A stretch of DNA of 64,000 bases. Source: Protula sp. h YS-2021 (lineage: Eukaryota; Annelida; Polychaeta; Sabellida; Serpulidae). Below the pieces are notes generated by a model. The model was not told where the DNA came from. It saw nothing but the letters and a program-made list of their open reading frames with translations, and did no database searches. Location of the stretch: positions 74,592,700-74,656,699 of the forward strand of contig OX457027.1 of the NCBI GenBank assembly GCA_949752745.1, written 5' to 3'. Positions 47,401 through 54,182 of the stretch are shown here, piece by piece (position 1 is the stretch's first letter; each line of letters starts with the position of its first letter). The position numbers were made by a program, and so were the translations under genes.

Positions 47401-50400
47401 TGGTCATTGGACGGGATGGGTGGGGGGGGGGGGTTCCGTTTTTATATAGATTTAGGTTGTTGCATGCTTTTTGCCCCCCACCCTCTACCACCCTAATTCG
47501 CATTGCAAATTTCTAAAATCAATTTGGGCTTTGGGAAAGGTTGCAACCTCATCCGTAAATCCGCAGATGGTTGTGTCGATGTAATTGCAGTAGGACGATC
47601 AAAGGAACTTAAAACTATTATACAGTTTGTTCTAAGTTGGGAGTAGAAATAGTACAGTGGCTCAGACGCTCTTAAGTTCTGTGTAGCTCGTGTCGGGGAA
47701 GCAAAAACACCTTCATCTTCGTAGAAACATGTTTCGCTTATGTCACTTGCGCCAGGGCTGTGTGCGAGGAGCGAATGCCGTCGGTGCTGGCCGAACAACC
47801 GCTGGAGTGTGGCGCGGCCTCGTGCCTCAATGGCGGTGGCTGCGTGCAGAATCACCACGGCTGGACCTGCGACTGCTTGCCCGGATTTGACGGGCCGCGG
47901 TGCCAGAACACCAAGATCTCGTTCCAGGATAATAGCTGGGGATGGTTTGATCCAATCGGTAGGTTCCCGTGCATGAAGCATGTTTCTTATCCGAAGGTTG
48001 TCAAGACTGGATTTTCCTTGTAAGAAGAGAGATCGGATTATTGGGTAATGTGGAAAAGACTTGGTTTTAAACAAAGGTTTTAACTCGTACTTGAATGATT
48101 TAGGGTGCTGTATAAAAACATCAGTATTGCATGAATTGCTAAAGGCTTTTAATGCGTCCATGTCTGGTATGCAGAGCTAATCATGATGACGTGTACAAGT
48201 TCTACTTTGTTAACAGACCAGATGGTGAATGGACGCATCAGTTTTTCGTTTGCTACGAAGAGACTGAGTGGAGTTTTACTGTATAACGGGCCAACAGCGC
48301 CCCCTGGCCAACAAGGGGGAGTGTCCGACTTTATCGCCGTGTTCCTCGAACGGGGCATTGCCAAGGCGCGTATTGACTTGGGGGCGGGGACAGTAAACTT
48401 GGCCGTGGATGGCACGGGTAGTCCTAGACTCAACGACGGCAGATGGCATTCCCTAGAAATAATCAAGCAGAATAAGGTGAGATTCCGTAACTCCCCCCTC
48501 CCCCCCCCCCCCCTCAAACACCGCCAGTCTTTCCCTTAGTCCTTTCCATAGATCAAGAGATAATACGAGGAGGGATATTACTGCGCACCGCAAACATGTC
48601 AGGGATTCCTTGCAGGCAGTTTATTTAGATTAAGTTCTGACAATGTCACAGGACGTTTTTGAAACTATCTATTAGCGCTGTACATATTCACGTATCCTGA
48701 TTATTTTTAGAGAGGATTGATAACGGGTTTGGTGCGGGATTTTTTTGCATTTAAGCTGCTTCGTCTTGTGGTGGACCACTGCGCCAGCGCTGTCGTCGAC
48801 GAGGAGATCAACAGCACGTCGGAGGAGCGCAGCTCGTGCGAGTCCTCGGCCGTGACCCCCGGCGACAACTTCCTGCTCAATGTGCTCACGCCCCTGGAGC
48901 TGGGAGGGCGGTCTGCGCCCAATCGAGGCCCGGACGGACTACCTGGAAACGGCGACTTTGAAGGCTGCATCAAAGATTTAAGGGTCAATGATAAGGTTTG
49001 TATTCTAACTGGAAATTTTGAGCTTTGCATTTAGAGAGATCATACAAGGTATAACGTTGGCGTTTTAGCTCCTGCTTCCGCGAAATCCTAGCCTTTGAGT
49101 CGCGAGATAATGTTGTGAACGTGAGACCTAAGTTCGAGGGTTGGCCAGGACACCCCTTAACTTTATATGCACTGGTAAATCTCTTGAGGGAAGAAGACGG
49201 GTGCTTGAGCGGTTGAGGGTCAGGTCCTCACGTTTGCTTTTATTCTCGCACACCAGCTGTACGACCTGAATGTAGACTACACACAGCACGAGGGACTGAG
49301 CAACGGATGTGCGTCAGAGGGCTGCTCAGCCAATGGCGAAGCGCGCTGCCCCCAGAACAGCACGTGTATGGGCAACCTGAACAACGACGATGTGACGTGT
49401 GTCTGCGATTTAGGCTGGCGGGGAGAGCAGTGCGATCAAGGTCAGTTGTACTTTTGCTTCAAGGCGAATAGCTTTGGAAACCCAATAATCAACAAATAGC
49501 ATTTAATGGTACTGTATTTTTAATATGAACTATTCGGGAAAATACGACAAGTAACACAAAATACTCACATATGCAGTTTAACTTTGATAACGTCTGATGC
49601 AAATGTAACTTAAGTCTTTGGAAGCCAGTTGTGCATATACGATGATTGTGGTGTGTAAAATTTGGCCAATACTCTACAAAATGTGTGACATGTAATATTG
49701 CAAATAATATTGCAAAGCCATCATAGTAAAGGATAAAAAAATGAACCCCGGAAAAAACTGAATTATTCTACGTTTTCTGACACTGTCTGATTTTGGCGAT
49801 GTTGTACAGAAACACGAGAGCTGGACTTTGCCGGTGACGACAGCTTCATCGAGTGGGAATTAAAGAGCGACTTCAACGAGTCGCTGAGCACGTACGACCT
49901 GTCCATAGCCGCCATGTTTATCACGAGGGACCAGAACGGCATGATTTTTACGGCATCCAGTTTCTCGCGCTTGGAACATATCAAAGTCGATGTAAGTTTC
50001 TTTTTCCCCCTATGGACTAGTTTTAAGTTTCTTGTCTGGTTTAATGCTTCTGGGGCTACTGTTTGATCATCGCTGTCTTACAAAATGACCCCAGTTAAAA
50101 GTGTGAGTATACTTGGTACTTCCGAAACTGCACTAGGTTTGTAAAATAGCTGAGTACGGGTTACAGATCTTGGACACACATCCACGCCTGCGCTATGACC
50201 TTGGCGCAGGCGAGCGTGACCTCGTGCTGAGTCACGTGAACGCCAGCGACGGCGTGTGGCACAAGGTGTACGTCGGACGCCATGGCAACCAGCTGTGGCT
50301 GGCGCTGGACCAAGCCGAGGGCGTGCTGTATGGGGAGGTGCTGCCAGTGGAGGATGAACACCGCCTGCTGGCCGTCCACGACGCCAGGCAGACCTTCGGT

Positions 50401-52722
50401 GGGGCGGAAGTTGTGTACCGGAAGTACCACGAGAACAACCCCACCGTCAGCCATGTACTCGCCAGCAGTGAGTACAGGCGTTTTTGTAATGTTGAGAGTT
50501 ACGTTTATATTGACTGAAAAAAAAAAACAACTCACCCATGGGTGACGTCATGTGTGATATAAACTGTGTGTAAATTAGTTTTTTCAAGTGTGCAGTCGAA
50601 CTTAAGTATCACGAGCATGAAGAATAGGCTTGCCTCGGTATATGCGATAATTTGGAAGTGGGAATTGTGCGATGTTCGAGTTCAAAATAAAGCAGCGATG
50701 CGAATGTGTTTTTGTTGCTTGTCCCTTAAGTTAGGGACATACTTTGAACATCAGCAGCCGTTAATTCCCGGACTTTGGATTGTGTTGTGCAGGTTGCGTG
50801 AGCGATATTCGGGTGTCTGACAAGTGGCTGCCTCTCGCTGCCAGTGAGAACGCAGCGAGTCCGGCCGCTGAGATGGAGAGAGCGGTGGACACGCAGGGAT
50901 CGTGTGAGAGCGACGGCTGTGCCGGAGTGGTCTGCCCGGACGTGCAGCTGTGCAGGGATTACTGGCGAATGCCCTTCTGTGTGTAAGCAGCACGGGTGTT
51001 TTGTATATCAGAATTGACGGGGTGTGAAGTACCTCGGTGTTGTTTGTCAGTACCTCGGTGTTGTGTCCCCCACTATGCTTCGCGCGGTCTTAGTGTCACA
51101 AAAAGTGATAGTGTAGTTTACGCATGGCAAGTGTTTCAGTAATATTCATTATTTGATGAACTTATGGATCTGTACTTGATTCCTTTATGGCTTGTGAAAG
51201 AAAGAAGAAGAATAACACATTGAAAAAAAAAACAGATAAAATAGCATATAAATCCAATTGTTTGATTAAAATACACCTTTGCATTTTACATCCAGCCTAA
51301 ATATAGTAGACTTTAAGATGGCTAAGTGCACGCGTGACATGACTGCAGGTGTCCGGCTGGCCTGACGTGGAGGAACGCCGCCTGCGTGCCTCTCACCGAC
51401 TGCTCCATCGCGCGCTGTAGCGGCCACGGCCTGTGTGTCGTACCCGATGGCGCCTGGTATTGCCACTGTGACAAGGGCTGGAGCGGCAAAGACTGCTCCG
51501 TGAAGGAAGGGGATACAGGGGGACAGGGAGGCGGAGGGGCAACCCTGTCCACAGGCTCGATTGCTGCCATCGTTGTCTGTATTTTGGTTCTGTTGTGTAA
51601 GTTTTTACCTTCTTTTACACTTAGTTCACAGCTGTTGTTTATAGCGTGACCTTAAAGTAGCCCTTTGAGATTGAGGAGCAGAGTTATCACGCAGTTCCCA
51701 GACGTAGAGGTCGAAATGTCATTTGATGTTCTAACACACACAGGTCGCCATGTCACGTGATACTCCTACATATACACGGCGTCATGTCACGTGATGTTCC
51801 CACGCATAAAAATCGCCATGTCACATGATGTTCCAGCATGTACAGGTAGCCATGTCACGTGATGCTCCTATACGTAACAGAAACCTGTGTCACGTGATTC
51901 TCCTACACGTACAGAACACTATGTCACGTGATATTGCTACACGTACAGAACCCTATATCACGTGATAATCCGCGTACAGCGCGCCGTGTCACTGCTCGAT
52001 GGTTGATTGTCCATTGGAAAACGTAATCAACAGTGCTTTCCAAACACCATAGCAAATAGCTGTAATCTCGCTGCAGGCAGGTGTAATCGGTAACGTATGC
52101 CATCGTCAAAGAGCTAACCTTCCGTACTTGCCCTGTCACCCGGTCATTTTATCTTTGCAGTGCTCATACTGGTAGTGCTCTTCTTCATCATGAGACGTAA
52201 GAAGGCGGAAGAAGACCCGGATGACGAAATACGCGAGAACATCGTCTGCTACGACGAGGAGGGAGGGGGTAGGTAGCAGTGCGCATACTCTTATTCTGTT
52301 TTTTTCTTCTTTTGCAGCTCTTCATCCCCTCGCCTAGACCCCCCCCCCCTCACCGGAGGGATGCGTGGGGCGGGTTGGGAAGGGTGGTCTCCATGAAAAA
52401 AGATCCTCCTTTTTCATCTGAGGCCAGCGATCCTTTTGAATTGACCAAAAAATATCAGACATCTTTTCTATAAACCAAAAAATCTTTTCCGGTTTTTCAA
52501 CTTCGTTCGTGTTTACAATTACAGTTTACCGAAATATTAGCGACCTTTTCGATTTCAGCAAAGTTTTAAGTCATCTTTTCGAATTAAGCATTTCTTGTTA
52601 AATGACTTTTTTCGATTTTGTGTTTCGGTCGTACACGCTGAACACTGTACTAAGACCTGTTATCCCCACCTGACTCTTCGTTCTGATACCTGTGTTATAG
52701 TATGATTTTGTGCTTTTTTTCT

Positions 52723-52763
<41 letters not shown>

Positions 52764-54182
52764 CTTGTTTTTTTAATATACAAATAGCCGTCTTTTCTGT
52801 TGAACTGTAGAACTACGGTACGTTTGATTAGAAGATTGACACTGTTTTATTTATCTATTTATTTATTTATTTATTTTGTTGCGAAGAATTCGGGGGTTTT
52901 AATTTTTTTGGGTTTCTGTGAAGGGAATGAAATGAACAAAAAATACCATCGCCGCTTATGAATATTTGTCTGCGGGAGATTCTATTTTGTGAACCAGCCT
53001 CTTCTAAATCTCCTTCCACGTTTATAAGGTTTCAGCGCAGAAATGGTAACTCTAAGTGCTAGAGTCAGATCCAAATGAGAAAAAAAATAACAGCATGTTT
53101 ATCCGCCAAATAACAAAGAAGTGTTATGTGCGTGTTTCTTACGAAATCATGTTTGAATGGTCAAGAGTGATAAGAAAATTTACTTTTGTTGAGAAAAGGG
53201 ATTTTCTGTCGTCATTATTTGATCTTTTTGGGTCAGATTCGTACCTAATACGCAAAATAATATAGTTCGCTTGAGAGCATTAAGAAGTCCGCATTTGTGA
53301 TATTCATACTAAAGAAGCGCGCTTGTATAATATTCGCACCAGAGATTGTTATTCTTGTATGACGTTCGCGCCATAAATTATGTGGTGGTACAACATTCGC
53401 AGCATAAAATAGTGCGGTTTTATGACTTTCGCGCCATAACATAGTGCGCGTGCGTGACGTTCACATACTAAATTAGTACACGTCTGTGACTAGGAGAGGA
53501 AGATATGCACGCGTATGACCTGAGCCGGCTCCAGAAGCCAGTCATGGAGGAGCCCGGCGTGGTGGCCGCTTACGCACCCCGCCAAGACGTGGCGCCCCCT
53601 GTCACTTCCGGAGGTGAGATTCAATAGACTGTTAAAAACAAGAAGAGCGAGAAATATAAATTAACCTATTGTTTAATTTCTATATTTTTTGCTATGATTT
53701 TTATGAAACAAAAACCTTTTTAACCAATGTGTAACCAGCTGGACTATAGAATGATTTAGTGTAAATACTGCAACGTTTTGGAGTGAGAAAATAGGTCGTA
53801 TTTAAAGCTGAAAAAAGGAAAAGAGGAAATATAGAAATAAAATCTTGGAAGTGAAAACTTAAGAACATATGTTTTGTCCGCAGCGCCAGAACCGATGTCG
53901 GCACCGCGAAAGTTCAACCCTGCCGACTATCCGGACATCGGCGACTTCATCGGCGACCGCCTTAAGGACGCGGACTACGATCCGAACCTGCCGCCGTACG
54001 ACAGCGTGCGGGAGTACGAGTACGAGGGCGGGGGCAGCTCGGCGGGCTCCCTCAGCTCGCTGCAGACGAGCAGTAGTGGCGACTTGGACTTCAGCTATCT
54101 CAATGACTTCGGGCCGCGCTTCCAGAAGCTGGCGGATATATATGGGGTGGGGCAGGAGGACGACGATAATAGCAGCGTGTAG
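26385..54182 (+). CDS. Classical non-chordate (type III-like) cadherin, 43 coding exons
   Basis: The model predicts about 3023 residues (9072 nt including stop) of a calcium-dependent homophilic adhesion receptor. Order: signal peptide, about 15-16 EC repeats (residues about 30-1990), membrane-proximal non-chordate region (about 1990-2245), EGF, LamG, EGF, LamG, EGF (about 2246-2825), TM helix (about 2832-2860) and a 160-residue tail. The tail has a p120-catenin motif ([20 protein letters not shown]) and a beta-catenin-binding end ([30 protein letters not shown]). This matches the Drosophila CadN / type III group rather than vertebrate type I/II cadherins. Exons were joined by eye from GT-AG sites; all phases agree. 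Uncertain points are the exon 11/12 junction, the exon 17 donor and any 5' non-coding exon. A close paralog starts at 63696. Confidence 0.9.
27470..27974 (+). CDS. Cadherin exon 2: EC repeat with furin-type site
   Basis: Acceptor TTTCAAG|GTCAAGGCC, phase 0 to 1, donor GGCG|GTGAGT. Starts [16 protein letters not shown] and includes [16 protein letters not shown] dibasic [10 protein letters not shown] at 27713-27739 fits the furin consensus R-x-R-R, near residue 334. Confidence 0.9.
27975..28864 (+). other. Cadherin intron 2 (no other gene seen)
   Basis: 890 bp between the donor GTGAGT and acceptor TATGTAG. Only short shadow frames. Nothing else recognised. Shorter introns not listed separately also hold nothing notable. 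Confidence 0.7.
28865..29053 (+). CDS. Cadherin exon 3: EC linker and strand
   Basis: Acceptor TATGTAG|AT, donor ACAG|GTAATT, phase 1 to 1, 189 nt. Encodes [20 protein letters not shown]. The position of the usual DxNDN linker is degenerate ([11 protein letters not shown]). Confidence 0.82.
29200..29443 (+). CDS. Cadherin exon 4: EC repeat
   Basis: Acceptor TTGGCAG|GA, donor ACAGA|GTAAGC, phase 1 to 2. [20 protein letters not shown] is a typical EC core. The linker is [15 protein letters not shown], lacking the DNA/P calcium motif. Confidence 0.88.
29798..30011 (+). CDS. Cadherin exon 5: EC repeat
   Basis: Acceptor TTGCAG|T, donor AAAGAG|GTGAGT, phase 2 to 0. [20 protein letters not shown] and [10 protein letters not shown] are EC strands. 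Confidence 0.88.
30221..30570. repeat. GA-rich purine tract in cadherin intron 5
   Basis: 350 bp of GA dinucleotides with scattered GACA and GAGT interruptions. It begins about 210 bp past the exon 5 donor and ends 80 bp before the exon 6 acceptor. Open frames of Arg-Glu or Ser-Leu over it are artefacts. Confidence 0.97.
30650..30876 (+). CDS. Cadherin exon 6: EC repeat start
   Basis: Acceptor CTTCTAG|ATT, donor AAACAG|GTAAGA, phase 0 to 2. [20 protein letters not shown] replaces the canonical calcium linker. [20 protein letters not shown] and HFRVDSEDG follow. Confidence 0.88.
31336..31441 (+). CDS. Cadherin exon 7: EC repeat end
   Basis: Acceptor is a T tract then GAAG|T; donor GCAG|GTTAGT; phase 2 to 0. 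[20 protein letters not shown] then [15 protein letters not shown], the usual final strand of an EC repeat. Confidence 0.87.
31612..31765 (+). CDS. Cadherin exon 8: EC linker and next repeat
   Basis: Acceptor TGTTTTCAG|GTT, donor AGGA|GTAAGT, phase 0 to 1. [19 protein letters not shown] is a partial linker. [17 protein letters not shown] is the following EC strand B-C region. Confidence 0.88.
31965..32095 (+). CDS. Cadherin exon 9: EC repeat core
   Basis: Acceptor TTTGCAG|GT, donor TTTTG|GTTAGA, phase 1 to 0. [20 protein letters not shown] is a clear EC core. Confidence 0.85.
32507..32811 (-). repeat. Hairpin-headed ~300-bp repeat, copy 2 (cadherin intron 9)
   Basis: Starts with hairpin ATTCCC-CACA-GGGAAT (32507-32522), then a GTCTGTCGGTCTGTCGGTCG tract and ACACGATAACTTAAAAAC. 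The tail ends at TATGCACACTGCTCAAGTT. A G13 run interrupts it near 32760. Same order as copies at 18358 and 38408. Confidence 0.8.
32934..33080 (+). CDS. Cadherin exon 10: EC repeat end and degenerate linker
   Basis: Acceptor T tract ... GATTTAG|CTT, donor AAAC|GTGAGC, 49 codons, phase 0 to 0. [20 protein letters not shown] then [20 protein letters not shown]. The linker lacks the aspartates of DxNDN. Confidence 0.85.
33269..33461 (+). CDS. Cadherin exon 11: EC repeat
   Basis: Acceptor TGTTACAG|ATA, donor CAAAG|GTATAG, phase 0 to 1. [19 protein letters not shown] and [20 protein letters not shown] form the EC core. An alternative donor (CTT|GTAGAC, 33436) would pair in frame with an acceptor at 33606. 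Confidence 0.8.
33671..33825 (+). CDS. Cadherin exon 12: EC repeat end and linker
   Basis: Acceptor CGATTACAG|TA (weak pyrimidine tract), donor CAGAG|GTTGGT, phase 1 to 0. Joined to exon 11 it reads [19 protein letters not shown], the usual EC pattern. The linker is [13 protein letters not shown]. The alternative start at 33607 adds 64 bp and is also open. Confidence 0.75.
34341..34490 (+). CDS. Cadherin exon 13: EC repeat core
   Basis: Acceptor GGTAACAG|ATT, donor GAAGAA|GTAGGT, 50 codons, phase 0. [19 protein letters not shown] and [17 protein letters not shown] are typical EC sequence. Confidence 0.9.
34516..34612. repeat. (GA)n tract in cadherin intron 13
   Basis: Nearly pure GA repeat starting about 25 bp past the exon 13 donor. 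Confidence 0.97.
34714..34933 (+). CDS. Cadherin exon 14: EC repeat end and linker
   Basis: Acceptor TTGATTCCAG|ATC, donor GGAAG|GTATGC, phase 0 to 1. [20 protein letters not shown] and [20 protein letters not shown]. The linker is partly degenerate. Confidence 0.9.
35366..35532 (+). CDS. Cadherin exon 15: EC repeat core
   Basis: Acceptor GACTGACAG|GT, donor CCTCG|GTGAGA, phase 1 to 0. [33 protein letters not shown] and YLLKLRAS. Confidence 0.87.
35533..36562 (+). other. Cadherin intron 15 (no other gene seen)
   Basis: 1030 bp of AT-rich sequence without recognised repeats or coding segments. Confidence 0.65.
36563..36763 (+). CDS. Cadherin exon 16: EC repeat end, canonical linker, next EC
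   Basis: Acceptor CGTTTGCAG|AGG, donor AATAAG|GTCCTA (weak), 67 codons, phase 0. [15 protein letters not shown] is a canonical calcium linker. [14 protein letters not shown] begins the next repeat. Confidence 0.87.
37058..37247 (+). CDS. Cadherin exon 17: EC repeat core
   Basis: Acceptor [45 protein letters not shown] and [12 protein letters not shown] are EC strands. The donor is ambiguous: AAAG|GTTGAA at 37247 or GATG|GTCAAC at 37232. Both are phase 1 and neither is strong. Confidence 0.82.
37407..37550 (+). CDS. Cadherin exon 18: EC end, degenerate linker, next EC
   Basis: Acceptor ATTTTTCAG|CC, donor CCCAG|GTAAGC, phase 1 to 1. [20 protein letters not shown] has no calcium-binding aspartates in its linker. 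[20 protein letters not shown] follows. Confidence 0.88.
37551..38157 (+). other. Cadherin intron 18 (no other gene seen)
   Basis: 607 bp. No repeat or coding segment recognised. Confidence 0.65.
38158..38282 (+). CDS. Cadherin exon 19: EC repeat core
   Basis: Acceptor CTCGTGTAG|AT, donor AACAG|GTGGGT, phase 1 to 0. [12 protein letters not shown] and [20 protein letters not shown]. Confidence 0.85.
38408..38944 (-). repeat. Hairpin-headed repeat, copy 3 with internal duplication (cadherin intron 19)
   Basis: Hairpin CCCACAGG-TAGAA-CCTGTGGG (38408-38428), then GTGTGGGTCTGTCGGTCTGTC and two tandem copies of the body. GAGCTTGTTAACACGATAAC occurs at about 38474 and 38645, and GGACCAGCTGGACTTG twice. 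The tail phrase CCTGTGGGGAATATGTG also occurs twice (about 38834 and 38907, the second diverged). It ends TGTGCACACTGCTCTAGTT. Confidence 0.8.
39119..39304 (+). CDS. Cadherin exon 20: EC end, degenerate linker, next EC
   Basis: Acceptor TTTGGTAG|ACA, donor ACCACG|GTTCGT, 62 codons, phase 0. [20 protein letters not shown] then [20 protein letters not shown]. The linker lacks DxNDN. Confidence 0.83.
39651..39797 (+). CDS. Cadherin exon 21: EC repeat core
   Basis: Acceptor GTGATACAG|GTT, donor GGCAG|GTAATT, 49 codons, phase 0. [17 protein letters not shown] and [20 protein letters not shown]. Confidence 0.9.
40660..41580. repeat. 42-bp minisatellite, about 21 copies (cadherin intron 21)
   Basis: The unit is TCACTATTAACTAATGAACA then CCATTGTTATGTCAATATGAAG, with small substitutions and some shortened units. 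Because 42 is a multiple of three, a 14-residue repeat ([18 protein letters not shown]) appears in one frame near 41204-41386. Stops elsewhere in the array argue against coding. It fills much of the 2.4-kb intron 21 (39798-42187). Confidence 0.93.
42188..42338 (+). CDS. Cadherin exon 22: EC end and canonical linker
   Basis: Acceptor ATGTCACAG|ATT, donor GGCGG|GTAAAA, phase 0 to 1. [12 protein letters not shown] then [20 protein letters not shown], a full calcium linker. Confidence 0.9.
42627..42790. repeat. ~34-bp minisatellite with CACGTG, about 4-5 copies (intron 22)
   Basis: Units of the form GGCAGTAGTTCACGTGAGAG then ACACGTGATGCGTT. E-box CACGTG occurs several times, with CGCGTG variants. 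It ends just before the exon 23 acceptor. Confidence 0.8.
42825..42923 (+). CDS. Cadherin exon 23: EC repeat strand
   Basis: Acceptor TTGTTATTAG|GT, donor GGCG|GTGAGT, phase 1 to 1, 99 nt. [20 protein letters not shown] then [13 protein letters not shown]. Confidence 0.87.
43197..43238 (+). repeat. 42-nt T tract forming the exon 24 polypyrimidine tract
   Basis: Uninterrupted T run followed directly by GCAG (43239-43242), the exon 24 acceptor. Length is likely to vary between individuals, as for any mononucleotide run of this size. Confidence 0.95.
43243..43374 (+). CDS. Cadherin exon 24: EC repeat core
   Basis: Acceptor is a 42-nt T tract then GCAG|AG; donor GCTG|GTACAC (weak); phase 1 to 1. 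[20 protein letters not shown] then [18 protein letters not shown]. Confidence 0.88.
43716..43966 (+). CDS. Cadherin exon 25: canonical linker and EC repeat
   Basis: Acceptor CATGCGCAG|AC, donor AAACG|GTAAGT, phase 1 to 0. [19 protein letters not shown] is a canonical linker. [20 protein letters not shown] and [19 protein letters not shown] follow. TGACGTCA at 43831. Confidence 0.92.
44172..44407 (+). CDS. Cadherin exon 26: EC end, canonical linker, next EC
   Basis: Acceptor GTTGACAG|CCT, donor TTTTA|GTAAGT, phase 0 to 2. [20 protein letters not shown] then [28 protein letters not shown] at 44252. A (TAA)n tract starts 19 bp past the donor. Confidence 0.92.
44426..44470. repeat. (TAA)n microsatellite in cadherin intron 26
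   Basis: About 15 TAA units, starting 19 bp after the exon 26 donor. Confidence 0.97.
44741..44895 (+). CDS. Cadherin exon 27: EC repeat core
   Basis: Acceptor TCGCTTACAG|T, donor CAAAG|GTATGT, phase 2 to 1. [20 protein letters not shown] then [12 protein letters not shown]. Confidence 0.9.
45086..45328 (+). CDS. Cadherin exon 28: canonical linker and last EC
   Basis: Acceptor T tract ... TTCAG|GC, donor AACAG|GTATGT, phase 1 to 1. [20 protein letters not shown] is the last canonical calcium linker. [20 protein letters not shown] begins the final EC repeat. Confidence 0.92.
45631..45979 (+). CDS. Cadherin exon 29: last EC end and membrane-proximal region
   Basis: Acceptor GTTTACAG|AC, donor TTCAG|GTGAGT, phase 1 to 2. 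[20 protein letters not shown] closes the last [15 protein letters not shown] then [18 protein letters not shown] matches the membrane-proximal block shared by CadN-type cadherins (YVxDxDDWDLPDKxF-like). Confidence 0.9.
46154..46332 (+). CDS. Cadherin exon 30: membrane-proximal non-chordate region
   Basis: Acceptor CACCACAG|T, donor GTCAG|GTAAAA, phase 2 to 1. [20 protein letters not shown] then [19 protein letters not shown]. Confidence 0.88.
46731..46865 (+). CDS. Cadherin exon 31: membrane-proximal non-chordate region
   Basis: Acceptor TTTTGTTTAG|GA, donor CCCAG|GTGAGT, phase 1 to 1. [20 protein letters not shown] then VFAVQD, the pattern seen before the first EGF in CadN-type proteins. 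Confidence 0.9.
47115..47385 (+). CDS. Cadherin exon 32: membrane-proximal cysteine-containing region
   Basis: Acceptor TTTAAACAG|GT, donor TACGA|GTAAGC, phase 1 to 2. [20 protein letters not shown] and a Cys trio in [13 protein letters not shown]. Confidence 0.9.
47756..47958 (+). CDS. Cadherin exon 33: first EGF-like domain
   Basis: Acceptor TTGCGCCAG|G, donor AATCG|GTAGGT, phase 2 to 1. [20 protein letters not shown] then [14 protein letters not shown] is a complete six-cysteine EGF. WGWFDPI leads into LamG. Confidence 0.93.
48217..48476 (+). CDS. Cadherin exon 34: first laminin-G domain, part 1
   Basis: Acceptor TTGTTAACAG|AC, donor AATAAG|GTGAGA, phase 1 to 0. [40 protein letters not shown] and [11 protein letters not shown] are LamG strands. 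Confidence 0.92.
48756..48995 (+). CDS. Cadherin exon 35: first laminin-G domain, part 2
   Basis: Acceptor TTTTTTTGCATTTAAG|CTG, donor GATAAG|GTTTGT, 80 codons, phase 0. [11 protein letters not shown] then [17 protein letters not shown] and [13 protein letters not shown]. An upstream in-frame acceptor at 48710 would add 15 codons and fits LamG less well. Confidence 0.88.
49257..49440 (+). CDS. Cadherin exon 36: second EGF-like domain
   Basis: Acceptor CGCACACCAG|CTG, donor TCAAG|GTCAGT, phase 0 to 1. [18 protein letters not shown] ends LamG1. [20 protein letters not shown] then [14 protein letters not shown] is EGF-like. Confidence 0.92.
49810..49991 (+). CDS. Cadherin exon 37: second laminin-G domain, part 1
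   Basis: Acceptor TTGTACAG|AA, donor TCGAT|GTAAGT, phase 1 to 0. [20 protein letters not shown] and [15 protein letters not shown]. Confidence 0.92.
50167..50467 (+). CDS. Cadherin exon 38: second laminin-G domain, part 2
   Basis: Acceptor GGGTTACAG|ATC, donor CAGCA|GTGAGT, phase 0 to 1. [40 protein letters not shown] and [12 protein letters not shown]. Confidence 0.93.
50793..50982 (+). CDS. Cadherin exon 39: second laminin-G domain end
   Basis: Acceptor TGTTGTGCAG|GT, donor CTGTGT|GTAAGC, phase 1 to 2. [20 protein letters not shown] closes LamG2. Cysteines in [17 protein letters not shown] begin the third EGF-like region. Confidence 0.92.
51349..51596 (+). CDS. Cadherin exon 40: third EGF-like domain and start of TM helix
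   Basis: Acceptor TGACTGCAG|G, donor TTGT|GTAAGT, phase 2 to 1. [20 protein letters not shown] then [13 protein letters not shown] is EGF-like. A Gly-rich spacer and [13 protein letters not shown], the outer half of the membrane span, follow. Confidence 0.93.
51745..51970. repeat. 34-bp minisatellite with a CACGTG E-box in each unit (intron 40)
   Basis: Seven units of the form GCCATGTCACGTGATGTTCC then TACACGTACAGA. CACGTG starts at 51754, 51788, 51856, 51891, 51925 and 51959. The unit at 51822 has CACATG. Spacing is 34-35 bp throughout. It lies in the intron that splits the transmembrane helix. Confidence 0.9.
52161..52268 (+). CDS. Cadherin exon 41: TM helix end and juxtamembrane tail
   Basis: Acceptor ATCTTTGCAG|TG, donor GGGG|GTAGGT, phase 1 to 1. 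[13 protein letters not shown] ends the helix. [18 protein letters not shown] is the classical cadherin juxtamembrane motif bound by p120-catenin. Confidence 0.94.
52269..53299 (+). other. Cadherin intron 41, 5' part (no other gene seen)
   Basis: Contains a long T tract (about 52724-52763) and a TTTA-rich run near 52848-52876. No coding segment recognised. Confidence 0.65.
53300..53480. repeat. 32-bp minisatellite, about 6 copies (intron 41)
   Basis: Diverged units of the form GTGCGGTTTTATGACTTTCG then CGCCATAACATA. The TTCGC/TTCAY core starts at 53303, 53333, 53365, 53396, 53428 and 53460. The array ends directly before the exon 42 acceptor. Confidence 0.75.
53494..53613 (+). CDS. Cadherin exon 42: cytoplasmic tail middle
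   Basis: Acceptor CTGTGACTAG|GA, donor GGAG|GTGAGA, phase 1 to 1. [20 protein letters not shown] continues the conserved GGGEED-x-x-AYDL motif. Confidence 0.92.
53884..54182 (+). CDS. Cadherin exon 43: beta-catenin-binding C-terminus
   Basis: Acceptor TTTGTCCGCAG|CG; stop TAG at 54180-54182. [20 protein letters not shown] then [32 protein letters not shown] and [12 protein letters not shown] match the beta-catenin-binding region of classical cadherins, including its serine cluster. Confidence 0.95.

Noticed and set aside
48711..48755. Earlier in-frame acceptor for cadherin exon 35
   Set aside because: Would insert 15 residues between two LamG strands. The acceptor at 48755 gives the usual LLRLVVD strand.
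49081..49150. Possible tRNA-derived sequence in intron 35
   Set aside because: A B-box-like AAGTTCGAGGG is present but the A box is poor and no stem structure was evident.
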